Assembly: GCA_021204865.1 (NCBI GenBank)
Contig: JAJPYQ010000023.1
Coordinates: 1 to 43,805, forward strand
Source: Prevotellaceae bacterium
GTDB lineage: Bacteria > Bacteroidota > Bacteroidia > Bacteroidales > Bacteroidaceae
Direction: 5' to 3'
DNA length: 43,805 nt
Shown here: in pieces, positions 1-8,979 of the stretch
Position numbering within the stretch: position 1 is the stretch's first letter
Layout of the letters: each line of letters starts with the position of its first letter
Made by a program: the position numbers and the translations under genes
Notes under the pieces: model-generated
Database searches by the model: none
The model's input: only the letters and a program-made list of their open reading frames with translations
Told to the model about the DNA's origin: nothing

Positions 1-104
1 CCTCCGACGGACCGACTTCAATCCCTCCGACGGACCGACTCCAATCCCTCCGACGGACGAGTTCAAAGAGGTCCGACGAACAAGTTCCAAAGCCTTCGAC
101 GACC
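1..104. repeat. 23-bp tandem repeat array, copy 1 (cut by window start)
   Basis: Units of 23 bp start at 1, 24, 47 and 70, and a degenerate piece follows at 93. The core on this strand is CCTCCGACGGACCGA. It is the reverse complement of the arrays at 35874-35942 and 39906-40043. Units 1 and 2 are nearly identical and units 3 and 4 are decayed, so the array probably continues upstream of the window. No spacers or genes lie inside. A short A/T-rich stretch (105-121) separates it from the next gene. Confidence 0.9.
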
Positions 105-145
105 ATCTATTAATATATTAACGACACCAAGACAGAACCCACGCT

Positions 146-3079
146 ATGACCCCATTCCTCCAACACGTCGCGGCAGACCTCCTCAGCCGCTTCGGCAATA
201 ACCTCTCCGAGCTGACCCTCGTCTTCCCCGGCAAGAGGGCGAGCCTGTTCATGAACAACCACCTCGCACGCCTCTCCCCGTCGCCCGTGTGGGCTCCACG
301 CTACGCGACGCTCGACGACATCTTCCTCAGCCTCTCGCCCTACACCCAGAGCGACCCCGTGGTGAGCGTCTGCCTGCTCTACGGCGTCTACGCCGAGGCG
401 GTGCCCGAGCCTATGCCGCTCGACGAGTTCTACTCGTGGGGCGAGATACTGCTGAACGACTTCGAGGACATCGACAAGCACCTTGTCAACGCCGAGGCTC
501 TCTTCGCCAACGCCGGCGACCTGAGCCGAATGGACAGCGTGGACTTCCTCAGCGAGAGCCAGAAGGAGGCGCTGAACCGCTTCTTCCACGACTTCGACCA
601 GGAGAGGCAGACGGAGCTTAAGCGGCGCTTCACACTGATGTGGGAGGCAATGCCCCGCATGTACCGAGGCTTGCAAAGGCGTCTCTCGGAGCAAGGGCAG
701 ATGTACGCGGGGGCGCTCTACCGCAAGGTGGTGGAGGGGCTCAGCGCGAACCCGAGGCAAGAGCTGCTGCAACGCCCCTATGCCGTGGTTGGCTTCAACG
801 TGCTCGACGAGGTGGAGACCGCCCTCTTCAAGGCGATGCAGCGGGGAGGCAACACGCTCTTCTACTGGGACTACGACGACTTCTACCTCCGTGACGAGCG
901 GCAGGAGGCGGGCTTCTTCCTTAGGCAGAACATCCGCCGCTTCGGCAACGCCCTCGAGCGAGACATCTACAACAACCTCCTCCGTCCCGCGAAGAGGATA
1001 AGCATCGTTTCCGCCAGCTCGGACAACGCGCAGGCTCGCTACCTCGCCTCCCTGCTCGAGGGGCAGGCTCAACCCACGGACACGGTCGTTGCTCTGGCCG
1101 ACGAGACGCTGCTGCAACCCGTCCTGCACTCCATACCCACCGCCTCGCAAGGCACGCTCAACATCACGATGGGCTACCCTATCAAAGGCACGCCAATAGA
1201 AGCCTACTACCTTGCCCTCCTCGACCTTCAGACCAACACCTCCGACGACGAGGCGGCGGGGCTTCCCCCTTCCCTAAGGCAGTCGGCGCTCAACCGTGTG
1301 CGGAGCAACCCCTTCCACGCCCCCGAGGACGACCCGAGCCTTGTCTACCAGCCGAGCAACACCGCCCTGCTCGAGTGGCTCGCCGATAGGATGCAGGCTC
1401 TGGGCATAAGGCTTAAGAGCGACCGCACGCCTAACACGGTGTTCAGCCAGCTCTACGAGGAGAGCGTCTTCCAGCTCTTCCGCCTCTCCAACCAGTTCGC
1501 CAAGCTTACGAAGGAAGGCATACTGCCCGTCAGCCGCCACACGCTCGCAAGCCTCCTCAGGCAGGCGGCGCAGAGCCTCAGCGTCCCCTTCCACGGAGAC
1601 ACCGACAAGTGCCTTCAGGTGATGGGGGTGCTCGAGACACGAGCCCTCGACTTCAGCCGCGTCATAATGCTCTCCGTGGGCGAGGGCTACATGCCTCGGG
1701 GGGCGGGCGCAGACCCCTCGCTCATCCCCTACTGCCTCCGAGACGCCTTCGGGCTCAACACCATAGAGCGCAAGACAGCCGTCTACGCCTACTACTTCTA
1801 CCGCCTCCTGCAGCGAGCAGAGGACATAACCCTCGTCTACAACGACAACAGCTCGGGGGCAAGGCAGAACGAGAAGAGCCGCTTCCTCAGGCAACTTGAG
1901 GCGGAGACAAGCCTCAGCATCCGCCACCTGCGCCTCGAGCCTCCCCTCTCGCTGCCGCAGGCGAAGGAGGTGAAGATAGAGAAGACACCCGAGGTCTACC
2001 AACGCCTGCTCCAGCACTTCTCCCTCGAGCACGGCGGCAAGTACCGCCTCTCGCCCTCAGCCCTGGGCAACTACCTGAACTGCCCCCTGCTCTTCTTCTA
2101 CCAAAGCGTGGCTTGCCTCGAAGAGCCCCAGCAGGACGAGGGGGAGATAGACAACGCCCTGCTCGGCACACTCTTCCACGACGCCGCCCAGTTCTTCTAC
2201 CAGCACCTCGGCAGCACAAAGGGCAGCAAGCTCGTCCTCGAGGAGGACATCGCCGAGGGCATCCCCTTCCTCCCCTCGTACGTCGACCTGACGCTCTGGG
2301 TGGACTACTTCCGAGGCACTGAGTACGACGCTTACTCCCGCAGGCAGGCACGTGAGGCGTTCCTCCGCCCTTACCTCGAGGAGACACCCACACGCGAGGA
2401 CTTCGCCCGACGGGTAAGCAGCCTCTACGCCCAGCACCCCGCGGAGCGAGGGAAGAAGGGCATAGGGATGTGCCAGATAGTGCAGAGGGTGCTGCTGAGG
2501 TATCTCGGCAACCTCCTCGGCTGGGACAGGCTTCACTGCCCCTTCGCCATAGAGGAGCTGGAGAAGGACGTGAGCCAGGAGATAAGCCTCTCGACAGACC
2601 GCATGGACCTGAGGGTGCGCGTCGGGGGGCGGATAGACCGTATGGACAGGATGAGGGACGAGGGGGGCGAGTTCCTCCGCATAGTCGACTACAAGACGGG
2701 CCGCCCCAAGGCAGTGCCAGCCGACCTCGCCTCCCTCTTCCAGCAGGAAGCCAAGGGGCAGGAGCGCTACTACCTGCAGACGCTGCTCTACTGCCTCATA
2801 GTGCGCCGCCAAGAGCCACGGCTTCCCGTGCGCCCCTGCCTCTTCTACATCACGGAAGCCAAGAAGGGCGCAGACTACAGCCCCCTGCTCAAGCTCGGCA
2901 CAGGCAGGGAGGCGCAGCCCCTGCTCAGCCTCACGGACGAGCAGGCAGAGGAGCTCCTCAGGCGCCTCACAAGGGTCACCGAGGAGATATTCAACCCCAA
3001 CATACCCTTCAGCCAAGCCCCAGCGGACTTCATCGCCTGCCCCTACTGCGACTTCCGCCAGCTCTGCGGCAGGGGCTGA
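146..3079 (+). CDS. AddB-like PD-(D/E)XK nuclease / inactivated helicase
   Basis: 977 aa. It resembles the AddB subunit of AddAB-type double-strand-break resection enzymes, in the form usual for Bacteroidetes. The N-terminal part has a helicase-like fold, but the Walker A region (about residues 25-40, FPGKRASLF) lacks a GK[ST] motif, so it should not hydrolyse ATP. The C-terminal nuclease carries H678 (GTLFHD), D831 (GRIDRMD) and D848-Y-K850 (VDYKTG). C646 together with C965, C968 and C974 (CPYCDFRQLC) matches the four-cysteine iron-sulfur staple of AddB nucleases. The ATG at 146 is the first start after the repeat array, and the family N-terminus begins right there. The expected partner, an AddA-like UvrD helicase, is not in the window and may lie just upstream. 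Long antisense ORFs across it are codon-bias shadows. Confidence 0.9.
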   Translation: MTPFLQHVAADLLSRFGNNLSELTLVFPGKRASLFMNNHLARLSPSPVWAPRYATLDDIFLSLSPYTQSDPVVSVCLLYGVYAEAVPEPMPLDEFYSWGEILLNDFEDIDKHLVNAEALFANAGDLSRMDSVDFLSESQKEALNRFFHDFDQERQTELKRRFTLMWEAMPRMYRGLQRRLSEQGQMYAGALYRKVVEGLSANPRQELLQRPYAVVGFNVLDEVETALFKAMQRGGNTLFYWDYDDFYLRDERQEAGFFLRQNIRRFGNALERDIYNNLLRPAKRISIVSASSDNAQARYLASLLEGQAQPTDTVVALADETLLQPVLHSIPTASQGTLNITMGYPIKGTPIEAYYLALLDLQTNTSDDEAAGLPPSLRQSALNRVRSNPFHAPEDDPSLVYQPSNTALLEWLADRMQALGIRLKSDRTPNTVFSQLYEESVFQLFRLSNQFAKLTKEGILPVSRHTLASLLRQAAQSLSVPFHGDTDKCLQVMGVLETRALDFSRVIMLSVGEGYMPRGAGADPSLIPYCLRDAFGLNTIERKTAVYAYYFYRLLQRAEDITLVYNDNSSGARQNEKSRFLRQLEAETSLSIRHLRLEPPLSLPQAKEVKIEKTPEVYQRLLQHFSLEHGGKYRLSPSALGNYLNCPLLFFYQSVACLEEPQQDEGEIDNALLGTLFHDAAQFFYQHLGSTKGSKLVLEEDIAEGIPFLPSYVDLTLWVDYFRGTEYDAYSRRQAREAFLRPYLEETPTREDFARRVSSLYAQHPAERGKKGIGMCQIVQRVLLRYLGNLLGWDRLHCPFAIEELEKDVSQEISLSTDRMDLRVRVGGRIDRMDRMRDEGGEFLRIVDYKTGRPKAVPADLASLFQQEAKGQERYYLQTLLYCLIVRRQEPRLPVRPCLFYITEAKKGADYSPLLKLGTGREAQPLLSLTDEQAEELLRRLTRVTEEIFNPNIPFSQAPADFIACPYCDFRQLCGRG

Positions 3080-3177
3080 CGGCAGCTCTAATACACCCTT
3101 CGCTGAACCTTCGGTAGAGGCTTCGTGAAGCCCCTATCGTACCCTTCGTTGTCCCTGTATTACACCCTTCGTACACC

Positions 3178-3285
3178 TGCTAACAAGCACCTCCGTTGAG
3201 GTGCTAACAAGCAGGTCAATCGAGGTGCTAACAAGCACCTCCGTTGAGGTGCTAACAAGCAGGTGTACGGAGGTGCTAACAAGCA
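3178..3285. repeat. 24-bp tandem array, five copies of TGCTAACAAGCA
   Basis: TGCTAACAAGCA occurs at 3178, 3202, 3226, 3250 and 3274, exactly 24 bp apart. Each copy is itself a small inverted repeat (TGCT/AGCA). The 12-bp linkers vary, but they keep or complete CACCTCCGTTGAGGTG-like palindromes, so alternative, longer hairpins can form. The array starts about 100 bp after the AddB-like stop codon. Confidence 0.9.
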
Positions 3286-3293
3286 GGTATACG

Positions 3294-3333
3294 AAGCCTA
3301 AGCGTAGGCTTAACGGACCCTACGCTTAGGCTT
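3294..3333 (+). terminator. Long inverted repeat, possible terminator of the AddB-like gene
   Basis: Perfect 15-bp arms at 3294-3308 and 3319-3333 (AGCCTAAGCGTAGG and its complement) enclose a 10-nt loop and are followed by TTTACGG. There is only a weak T-tract, so intrinsic termination is possible but not certain. Confidence 0.45.
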
Positions 3334-3467
3334 TACGGTCGTCAGCCCTGAGGCGCACCATATATATATAAGGTATACGCCGCCCTCAGGGGGCGAGGGG
3401 GCAACGGAAGGAAAAGCCGCGGCTACGCTTGTGAAGCCCCGTCGGGCATTTTGCCGCAAGCTAAGGC

Positions 3468-3498
3468 TTGCTTGTTTGCTTAGATTGCACTACCTTCG
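3468..3498 (+). promoter_or_regulatory. Promoter of tRNA-Arg
   Basis: TTG at 3468-3470, a 20-bp spacer, then TACCTTCG at 3491-3498. This matches the Bacteroidetes -33/-7 pattern with one change (TAnnTTCG instead of TAnnTTTG). The tRNA starts 18 bp further on. Confidence 0.6.
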
Positions 3499-3515
3499 CG
3501 CTTGCTTTCGGCTTA

Positions 3516-3590
3516 GGTCCGGTAGCTCAGTCGGATCAGAGCAACTGCCTTCTAAGCAGTAGGTCATGGGTTCGAGTCCCATCCGGATCA
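3516..3590 (+). tRNA. tRNA-Arg (anticodon TCT)
   Basis: Full cloverleaf. Acceptor 3516-3522 pairs with 3583-3589 (one G-U). The D arm is GCTC/GAGC (3525-3528 with 3539-3542). The anticodon stem is ACTGC/GCAGT (3544-3548 with 3556-3560), with loop CTTCTAA and anticodon TCT at 3551-3553. The T arm is ATGGG-TTCGAGT-CCCAT (3566-3582) and the discriminator is A3590. The next bases are CCT, so the CCA end is not encoded. It reads AGA codons, which occur in these genes alongside AGG. Confidence 0.96.
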
Positions 3591-3644
3591 CCTTAAGTCT
3601 CCCAAGCAGCTCTAAAGAGATTGCAAGCGACAGCTTGCTTCAAA

Positions 3645-3692
3645 AAGTGCCGAAGGTACTTAAGAGGGATAGCCGTGGGCTGAAACCCACGG
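3645..3692 (-). terminator. Two hairpins after the ABC-F gene
   Basis: Downstream of the minus-strand ABC-F stop (3717) are a hairpin with 7-bp arms (CCGTGGG 3673-3679 with CCCACGG 3686-3692) and, further on, AGTACCTTCGGCACT followed by TTTTT when read on the minus strand (3644-3661). The second has the shape of an intrinsic terminator with one mismatched pair. Both sequences also belong to the dispersed repeat family seen at 19222-20026 and 23067-23695. Confidence 0.5.
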
Positions 3693-3716
3693 TCAAGGGA
3701 GACGCTGTTACTTAGG

Positions 3717-5513
3717 TCAGGCAAGCTCGCTGAGCTCAAGCCAGCGGTCGGACTTCTCGCTCAGCTCCCTCTCAAGCAGCGGCAGGCGCTTGCTTAGCTC
3801 CGTGATGCGCTCCACCGAGAGCGTGCCCCCGCTCAGGGCTTGCTCTATCTCCCGCTTCTCCCCTTCGAGGCGCTCTATGTCTGCCTCGAGAGCCTCGAAC
3901 TCCTGCCTCTCCCTGAAGCTTAGGCGTGTCTTCTGCCTCTCCGCCTGACGGTGCCTCGAGGGCTTGGGGCTCGACGGCGGCTCTTCGCTGGCGCTTGGCA
4001 GGGCGAGCCACTGGCGGTACTGCGAGTAGTTGCCGGGGAAGTCCTTCACCACGCCCTCGCCACGGAAGACGAGGATGTGGTCGACGACCTTGTCGACGAA
4101 GTAGCGGTCGTGGCTCACCACTATGAGGCAGCCACGGAAGTCCTGAAGGTACTCCTCGAGCAGCTGGAGGGAGACGATGTCAAGGTCGTTGGTAGGCTCG
4201 TCGAGCACGAGGAAGTTGGGCGAGCGCATAAGCACGGTGCAGAGGTGGAGCCTTCGCTTCTCCCCGCCCGAGAGCTTGTAGATGTAGTTCTGCTGCTGCT
4301 TGGGCTCGAAGAGGAAGTGCTGGAGGAACTGCATTGCGCTCAGGTGCCGCCCCCGCCCAAGGTCGACGTACTCCGCTATGTCCCTCACAGCGTCTATCAC
4401 CCGCTTCTGCTCGTCGAACTGAAGGTTCTCCTGCGAGAAGTAGCCGAAGCGCACCGTCTCCCCAACCACGAACCTCCCCTCGTCCGCCCTCTCAAGCCCC
4501 AGCAGCAGCTTGACGAAGGTGCTCTTGCCCGAGCCGTTAGCCCCGACGATGCCCAGCTTCTCGTAGCGGGAGAAGCAGTAGTAGAAGTCCTTGAGGATGA
4601 CCTTATCGCCGAAGCTCTTGCTTACGTACTGCGCCTCGAATATCTTCGAGCCTATGTAGCTGCTCTTCACCTGAAGGCGCAGCCTCTTCTCCTCCACCCT
4701 CTGGCGTGCCTGCCGCTCAAGCTCGCGGAAGGCTTCCTCACGGTAGCGTGCCTTGTGGCTGCGTGCCTGCGGTGTGCTTCGCATCCACTGGAGTTCTGTC
4801 CTATAAAGGTTGTTCGCCCTCAGCAGCTGTGCGTTGCGGGCGTCGGTGCGCTCCTGCCTCTTCTCGAGGTAGTAGCTGTAGTTGCCCCGATAGGTGTAGA
4901 GCGTCTGGTCGTCAAGCTCCAGGATAACCTGACAGATGCGGTCGAGGAAGTAGCGGTCGTGCGTCACCATGAGCAGCGTCATGCAAGAGCGGGAGAGGTA
5001 GCCCTCGAGCCACTCTATCATCTCGAGGTCGAGGTGGTTCGTTGGCTCGTCGAGTATCAGCAGGTCAGGCTCGGTGATAAGCACGTTAGCCAGAGCCACA
5101 CGCTTAAGCTGCCCGCCCGAGAGCTGCGAGAGAGGCTGGTGGAGGTCTTCGATGCGCAGGCGAGTGAGCACCTGCTTAGCCCTGAGGCGGTACTCCTCCG
5201 CCTTGTCGGGGGGCATTGAGGCGATGTTAAGCTTCCAGTAACAAGCCTCCAGCACGTCCATCTCCATCGGCAGGACGGGCAATTGCTCAAGGTAGCCCAC
5301 ACGTATTCCCGTGCGATAGGTCACCGTGCCGCTGTCCTGCGAGCCGCCTCCCGCAAGGATGTTCAGCAGTGTGGTCTTGCCCGTGCCGTTGCGTGCTATC
5401 AAGCCCACGTGCTGCCTCTCGGCAATGCCGAAGGAGACATCGCTGAAGAGCAGGCGGTCGCCCACGCTGCACGTGAGGCGGTCCACTTGGAGGTAAGGGT
5501 TTACGGCAGGCAC
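3717..5513 (-). CDS. ABC-F family ATPase (Uup-like)
   Basis: 598 aa from a GTG start at 5513. It has two ABC domains and no membrane segments, the ABC-F layout of soluble ATPases that act on ribosomes or nucleic acid. NBD1 has Walker A RNGTGKTT near residue 40, signature LSGGQ and Walker B LLILDEPTNHLDL. NBD2 has GANGSGKST near residue 324, LSGGE and LVLDEPTNDLDI. An arginine-rich linker lies between them. A charged C-terminal coiled coil (about 520-598) is typical of Uup. The reading frame is open up to an ATG at 5573, but the gene's own promoter (5544-5574) covers that segment, so the 20 extra residues would not be on the transcript. GTG 5513 leaves a leader of about 25 nt and matches where the family homology starts. 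Divergent from rho. Confidence 0.9.
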   Translation of the reverse strand: MPAVNPYLQVDRLTCSVGDRLLFSDVSFGIAERQHVGLIARNGTGKTTLLNILAGGGSQDSGTVTYRTGIRVGYLEQLPVLPMEMDVLEACYWKLNIASMPPDKAEEYRLRAKQVLTRLRIEDLHQPLSQLSGGQLKRVALANVLITEPDLLILDEPTNHLDLEMIEWLEGYLSRSCMTLLMVTHDRYFLDRICQVILELDDQTLYTYRGNYSYYLEKRQERTDARNAQLLRANNLYRTELQWMRSTPQARSHKARYREEAFRELERQARQRVEEKRLRLQVKSSYIGSKIFEAQYVSKSFGDKVILKDFYYCFSRYEKLGIVGANGSGKSTFVKLLLGLERADEGRFVVGETVRFGYFSQENLQFDEQKRVIDAVRDIAEYVDLGRGRHLSAMQFLQHFLFEPKQQQNYIYKLSGGEKRRLHLCTVLMRSPNFLVLDEPTNDLDIVSLQLLEEYLQDFRGCLIVVSHDRYFVDKVVDHILVFRGEGVVKDFPGNYSQYRQWLALPSASEEPPSSPKPSRHRQAERQKTRLSFRERQEFEALEADIERLEGEKREIEQALSGGTLSVERITELSKRLPLLERELSEKSDRWLELSELA

Positions 5514-5543
5514 GTTTAAGCGGATAATCAGGCTAAGACTGAA

Positions 5544-5574
5544 CAAAAGTAAGCGTTTTGTTTGGTTGTTCAAA
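5544..5574 (-). promoter_or_regulatory. Promoter of the ABC-F gene
   Basis: On the minus strand TTTG (5574-5571), a 19-bp spacer, then TACTTTTG (5551-5544): a full match to the Bacteroidetes consensus. It overlaps the rho promoter on the other strand and decides the ABC-F start codon. Confidence 0.8.
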
Positions 5575-5592
5575 GCGAAAGCTCTACCTTTG
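5561..5592 (+). promoter_or_regulatory. Promoter of rho
   Basis: TTTG at 5561-5564, a 20-bp spacer, then TACCTTTG at 5585-5592. Transcription should begin near 5597, giving a leader of about 75 nt before the rho ATG. The two divergent promoters share 5561-5574. Confidence 0.85.
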
Positions 5593-5671
5593 CGCCATCA
5601 CTGGGGGATGTCCTTCACCCCAAGTTTACCACTTCTTTAATAAACGGAACGACAAAACACTAATTGCAACT

Positions 5672-7657
5672 ATGCATAAAAAGTCTGAATTGGAGAGTAT
5701 GAAGCCCGAGGAGCTTGTTGAGCTCGGCATGGGCATCGGGGCGCAAATGTCTAATGATGTCACTTCGTTGATATACAACATCATCGACAAGGAGTCGGAG
5801 ATTGAGTCGCAGAAGCAAAGCTCCGAAGCCCCGAAGAAAAGGGGAAGAAAACCAAAGGCGCAGAGCGAGGCAGAACCTGCCGCTGAGCCTAAGAAAAGGG
5901 GAAGGAAGCCAAAGGCTTCTGGGGAGACTCAAGAGGCTTCTGGGGAGACTTCTGGGGAGGCTAAGCCCACTCCACGCAGAGGCAGACCGCCTAAGGCACT
6001 GAAGGAAGCTCAGAATGCGGCTGACGAGGCACAGTCAAGCCAAGCAGAGGGCGAAACGCAACCCAAGAAGAGGGGCAGGAAACCGAAAGCTCAGAGCGAG
6101 ATTGCAAGCGATGACCGCAGCTTGCAAGCCGTGGAGACTGCGCAGAAGGAGCTGGAGCTTGCAAACGAGACACTGACGAGCGAGACACCTGCCACCGAGA
6201 CACCCGCTCCCGCCAAAGAGGCTGAACCTCCTATGTCGGAAGAGGAAAGGGTAAGGCGCTTCTTCGAGAATGGCGAGCAGGACTTCATTATAGTTAAGGA
6301 CATACCTAAACTGAACGCTCAGAGAGACATCGAACTGATGATGGAGCCTGAGCAAGAAGAATACTACGAGGAGCAGACTGAGCCAGCTAATCAGCCGGCA
6401 CGCAAGCAGCCCGGCGAGACCCAGCAAAGCGGAGCTTTGCCAAATGGACACGGACCGACACGCGAAGCGAGCTCAGCAGAGAAATCGTATGGCTTGCGCG
6501 GCAAGGCTGAGCCTCGGCAGAACCAGCGCATCGACTACTCCGAGCTGATAGCCGCGGAGGGCGTGCTTGAGGTGCTTAACGAGGGCTATGGCTTCCTGCG
6601 CTCCGCCGACTATAACTACCTTCCCTCGCCTGACGATGTGTATGTGAACCAGCAACAGATAAAGACCCTTGGGCTGAAGACGGGCGACGTTGTGGAGGGG
6701 GCAGTGAGGCCTCCAAGAGAGGGCGAGAAGTTCTTCCCGCTGGTGAGGGTGGAGATGGTGAACGGCTGCAACCCTATGGTGGCGAGAGACAGAAGTCCCT
6801 TCGAGCATCTTGTGCCTTTGTTCCCCGACGAGAAGTTCAAGCTGTGCAAGGGAGACGGCAGAGACAGCCTCTCAAGCCGTGTGGTCGACCTGTTCTCGCC
6901 CATAGGAAAGGGGCAGAGAGCCCTGATTGTGGCGCAGCCCAAGACGGGTAAGACGCTGCTGCTCAAGGACATAGCCAACAGCATAGCCCGCAACCACCCT
7001 GAGGCTTACCTGATGATGCTGCTCATAGACGAACGCCCCGAGGAGGTGACCGACATGGCTCGAACAGTGAACGCTGAGGTTATAGCCTCAACGTTCGACG
7101 AACCAGCCGAGCGCCACGTGAAGATTGCGGGCATAGTGCTGGAGAAGGCGAAGAGGATGGTGGAGTGCGGGCACGACGTGGTCATCTTCCTTGACTCCAT
7201 AACCCGACTGGCAAGAGCCTACAACACCGTGACCCCCGCAAGCGGAAAGGTGCTGACGGGCGGCGTGGACGCTAACGCTATGCACAAGCCAAAGCGCTTC
7301 TTCGGTGCGGCACGAAACATAGAGGGAGGCGGCTCGCTCACTATCATCGCCACTGCCCTCACCGACACTGGCAGCAAGATGGACGAGGTGATATTCGAGG
7401 AGTTCAAGGGAACAGGCAATATGGAGCTGCAGCTCGACCGCACGCTTAGCAACAAGCGCATCTTCCCCGCCGTGAATATCGTAGCCTCAAGCACACGCAG
7501 AGACGACCTGCTGCACGACAAGATGACGCTGGACCGTATGTGGATACTGCGCAAGTTCCTTGCTGACATGAACCCCGTTGAGGCTATGAACGAGCTTAAA
7601 CACCGCATGGAACACACAAGGAACAACGAGGAATTCCTTGCGAGCATGAACTCCTGA
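5672..7657 (+). CDS. rho: Transcription termination factor Rho with long basic N-terminal insert
   Basis: 661 aa, against about 420 for E. coli Rho. Residues 1-45 ([19 protein letters not shown]...) form the N-terminal helical domain. Residues about 50-280 are a low-complexity, E/A/K/P-rich insert holding three [12 protein letters not shown] motifs (near 54, 73 and 131) and one RRGRPPK (near 102), which resemble AT-hooks. The RNA-binding cold-shock-like domain follows (about 290-370, [16 protein letters not shown]). The ATPase core has Walker A QPKTGKT (near 419), [10 protein letters not shown], and Walker [17 protein letters not shown] (near 502). The ATG at 5672 follows the mapped promoter, and the frame upstream to 5558 is promoter DNA. 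Large disordered Rho inserts are known in Bacteroidetes, and in Bacteroides the insert has been linked to phase separation. The motif-to-function link here is inference. Confidence 0.97.
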   Translation: MHKKSELESMKPEELVELGMGIGAQMSNDVTSLIYNIIDKESEIESQKQSSEAPKKRGRKPKAQSEAEPAAEPKKRGRKPKASGETQEASGETSGEAKPTPRRGRPPKALKEAQNAADEAQSSQAEGETQPKKRGRKPKAQSEIASDDRSLQAVETAQKELELANETLTSETPATETPAPAKEAEPPMSEEERVRRFFENGEQDFIIVKDIPKLNAQRDIELMMEPEQEEYYEEQTEPANQPARKQPGETQQSGALPNGHGPTREASSAEKSYGLRGKAEPRQNQRIDYSELIAAEGVLEVLNEGYGFLRSADYNYLPSPDDVYVNQQQIKTLGLKTGDVVEGAVRPPREGEKFFPLVRVEMVNGCNPMVARDRSPFEHLVPLFPDEKFKLCKGDGRDSLSSRVVDLFSPIGKGQRALIVAQPKTGKTLLLKDIANSIARNHPEAYLMMLLIDERPEEVTDMARTVNAEVIASTFDEPAERHVKIAGIVLEKAKRMVECGHDVVIFLDSITRLARAYNTVTPASGKVLTGGVDANAMHKPKRFFGAARNIEGGGSLTIIATALTDTGSKMDEVIFEEFKGTGNMELQLDRTLSNKRIFPAVNIVASSTRRDDLLHDKMTLDRMWILRKFLADMNPVEAMNELKHRMEHTRNNEEFLASMNS

Positions 7658-7681
7658 GCAAGCAGCTTTTACCGCCCAGCC

Positions 7682-8854
7682 ATGAAGAGATTTGCTGCCC
7701 TCTGCCTGCTCATTGGCACCGCCTCGGCACTATGTTTTGCCCAAAACGAGGCACGTCTGACGTTCGACATTAAGGGAATGGCGAAGGGCGACACGCTCTG
7801 CCTCTCGTGGGGGGCTATAAACAAGTCGATGAACCCCTTCATAACCCAGCTCGAGCCGAAAGACGACACGCTCAGCCTGCCGCTCAACGAGCCTCGACTG
7901 GTGGTGCTTGGCGTGAAAGGACGGGAAGGAGGATACGAGCTGTTGGCTGCCCCTGGAGAGGACATCATAGTTGACGGGCGGCTGCATATCGACAACACAG
8001 GCAAGAAGCCGAGGGCTGAGTTCAGGAAAATGAAGGTGAGAGGGGCGCGATACCAGCAAACTTACACTGACATCATAACGAACTTCGTCTATCACCTCGA
8101 CAGCCTCGACACGGATGTCGACCAAGACTTCAAGGGGATCAAGAAGATAATCTTCTGGGCGAAACGCAACAACGACGAGCAGGCTATAGCCGACATGTAC
8201 CAGACTCGCGAGGGGGTGGACTACATCGAGCGTGTCGCCTCAAACTTCAAAGACCGCAACCAGTATCTTGAGCAGCTAATCTCTTCGCACAAAGACAGTT
8301 TCCTTGGCCCGATGCTCATGCTTCGCTTCTACGGGCGGCTCACGCCTGAGCAACGCCCTCTCTACGAGGAGCTCACCCCCGAGGCGCAAAACAGCTACTA
8401 CGGCAGGGAGGTGCGCGAGGAGGTAGCCCCGATGTCTTTGCAGGGAAGCCTTGCGCCCACGGTGAGCGTTGAGAACACTGAGGGAGAGGAGAAGATACTA
8501 TCCTTTGCCGAGGCTCCGGGGAAGCTGCTGCTCCTGGACTTCTGGGCTTCGTGGTGCCAGCCTTGCATAAAGGAGATAAGCACCCTGCTGAGGATTTACG
8601 ACGAGTATCACGAGAAGGGGCTTAACATAGTGAGCATAAGCGCAGACATGAGCCACGAGGACTGGAAAGCGGCCATTGAGGAGCTGGAACTACCCTGGTA
8701 TAACTTCATAGACATCAACCAGCAAGCCGCCACGGAGTATGGGGTGAAGTACATCCCCTCGCTCTTCATCGTTGACAGCGGCGGCACAATCATAGCGGAA
8801 AAGCTTCGCGGCTATGACCTTGAGAGCTTCCTCTCCCGCTATTTCTCCGAGTAG
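7682..8854 (+). CDS. TlpA-like thioredoxin-fold protein, exported
   Basis: 390 aa. A signal peptide (residues 1-20, ending ALCFA-Q) sends it out of the cytoplasm. The N-terminal half (about 25-130) resembles the DUF4369-type domain that precedes thioredoxin domains in Bacteroidetes. The C-terminal domain (about 255-390) is thioredoxin/AhpC-like with WASWCQPC (cysteines near 292 and 295) and the cis-proline region YIPSLFIVD. Family members act as periplasmic thiol-disulfide reductases, for example in cytochrome c maturation. The substrate is unknown here. It starts 24 bp after rho and has no clear promoter of its own, so read-through from rho is likely. A terminator follows directly. Confidence 0.88.
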   Translation: MKRFAALCLLIGTASALCFAQNEARLTFDIKGMAKGDTLCLSWGAINKSMNPFITQLEPKDDTLSLPLNEPRLVVLGVKGREGGYELLAAPGEDIIVDGRLHIDNTGKKPRAEFRKMKVRGARYQQTYTDIITNFVYHLDSLDTDVDQDFKGIKKIIFWAKRNNDEQAIADMYQTREGVDYIERVASNFKDRNQYLEQLISSHKDSFLGPMLMLRFYGRLTPEQRPLYEELTPEAQNSYYGREVREEVAPMSLQGSLAPTVSVENTEGEEKILSFAEAPGKLLLLDFWASWCQPCIKEISTLLRIYDEYHEKGLNIVSISADMSHEDWKAAIEELELPWYNFIDINQQAATEYGVKYIPSLFIVDSGGTIIAEKLRGYDLESFLSRYFSE

Positions 8855-8863
8855 ATTTTTGGG

Positions 8864-8882
8864 GGAGGCATTGCCTCCTTTT
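8864..8882 (+). terminator. Intrinsic terminator after the TlpA-like gene
   Basis: GGAGGC-ATT-GCCTCC (8864-8878) followed by TTTT, ten bases after the stop codon. Confidence 0.75.
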
Positions 8883-8979
8883 AAGCTTTTGAGGCGGAAT
8901 AGCCCCAAAGGACTTTCCGTGCCGAGCTTGAAGACATCGGGACGTGGCGGCAAAGATGTCGTGAGAAGACAGCTGACGA

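Larger units (their letters stand above)
3080..3515. other. Intergenic stretch with repeats, no gene
   Basis: Between the AddB-like gene and tRNA-Arg I see no credible coding region. It holds several CCCTTCG-type short motifs (3099-3170), the five-copy 24-bp array (3178-3285), a long inverted repeat (3294-3333), a TA-rich patch (3361-3376), and one copy of the GGCTAC...hairpin module found elsewhere in the window (3421-3457). The tRNA promoter follows at 3468. Confidence 0.7.

Noticed and set aside
110-1150. 346-codon antisense ORF over the AddB-like gene
   Set aside because: GC-rich codon use leaves antisense frames open. The + strand protein has clear motifs; the antisense one has none. 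The same applies to 2057-3016 (-) and 1274-2032 (-).
3951-5219. 422-codon ORF antisense to the ABC-F gene
   Set aside because: Shadow of an ABC-F gene with complete Walker and signature motifs; no recognisable domain of its own.
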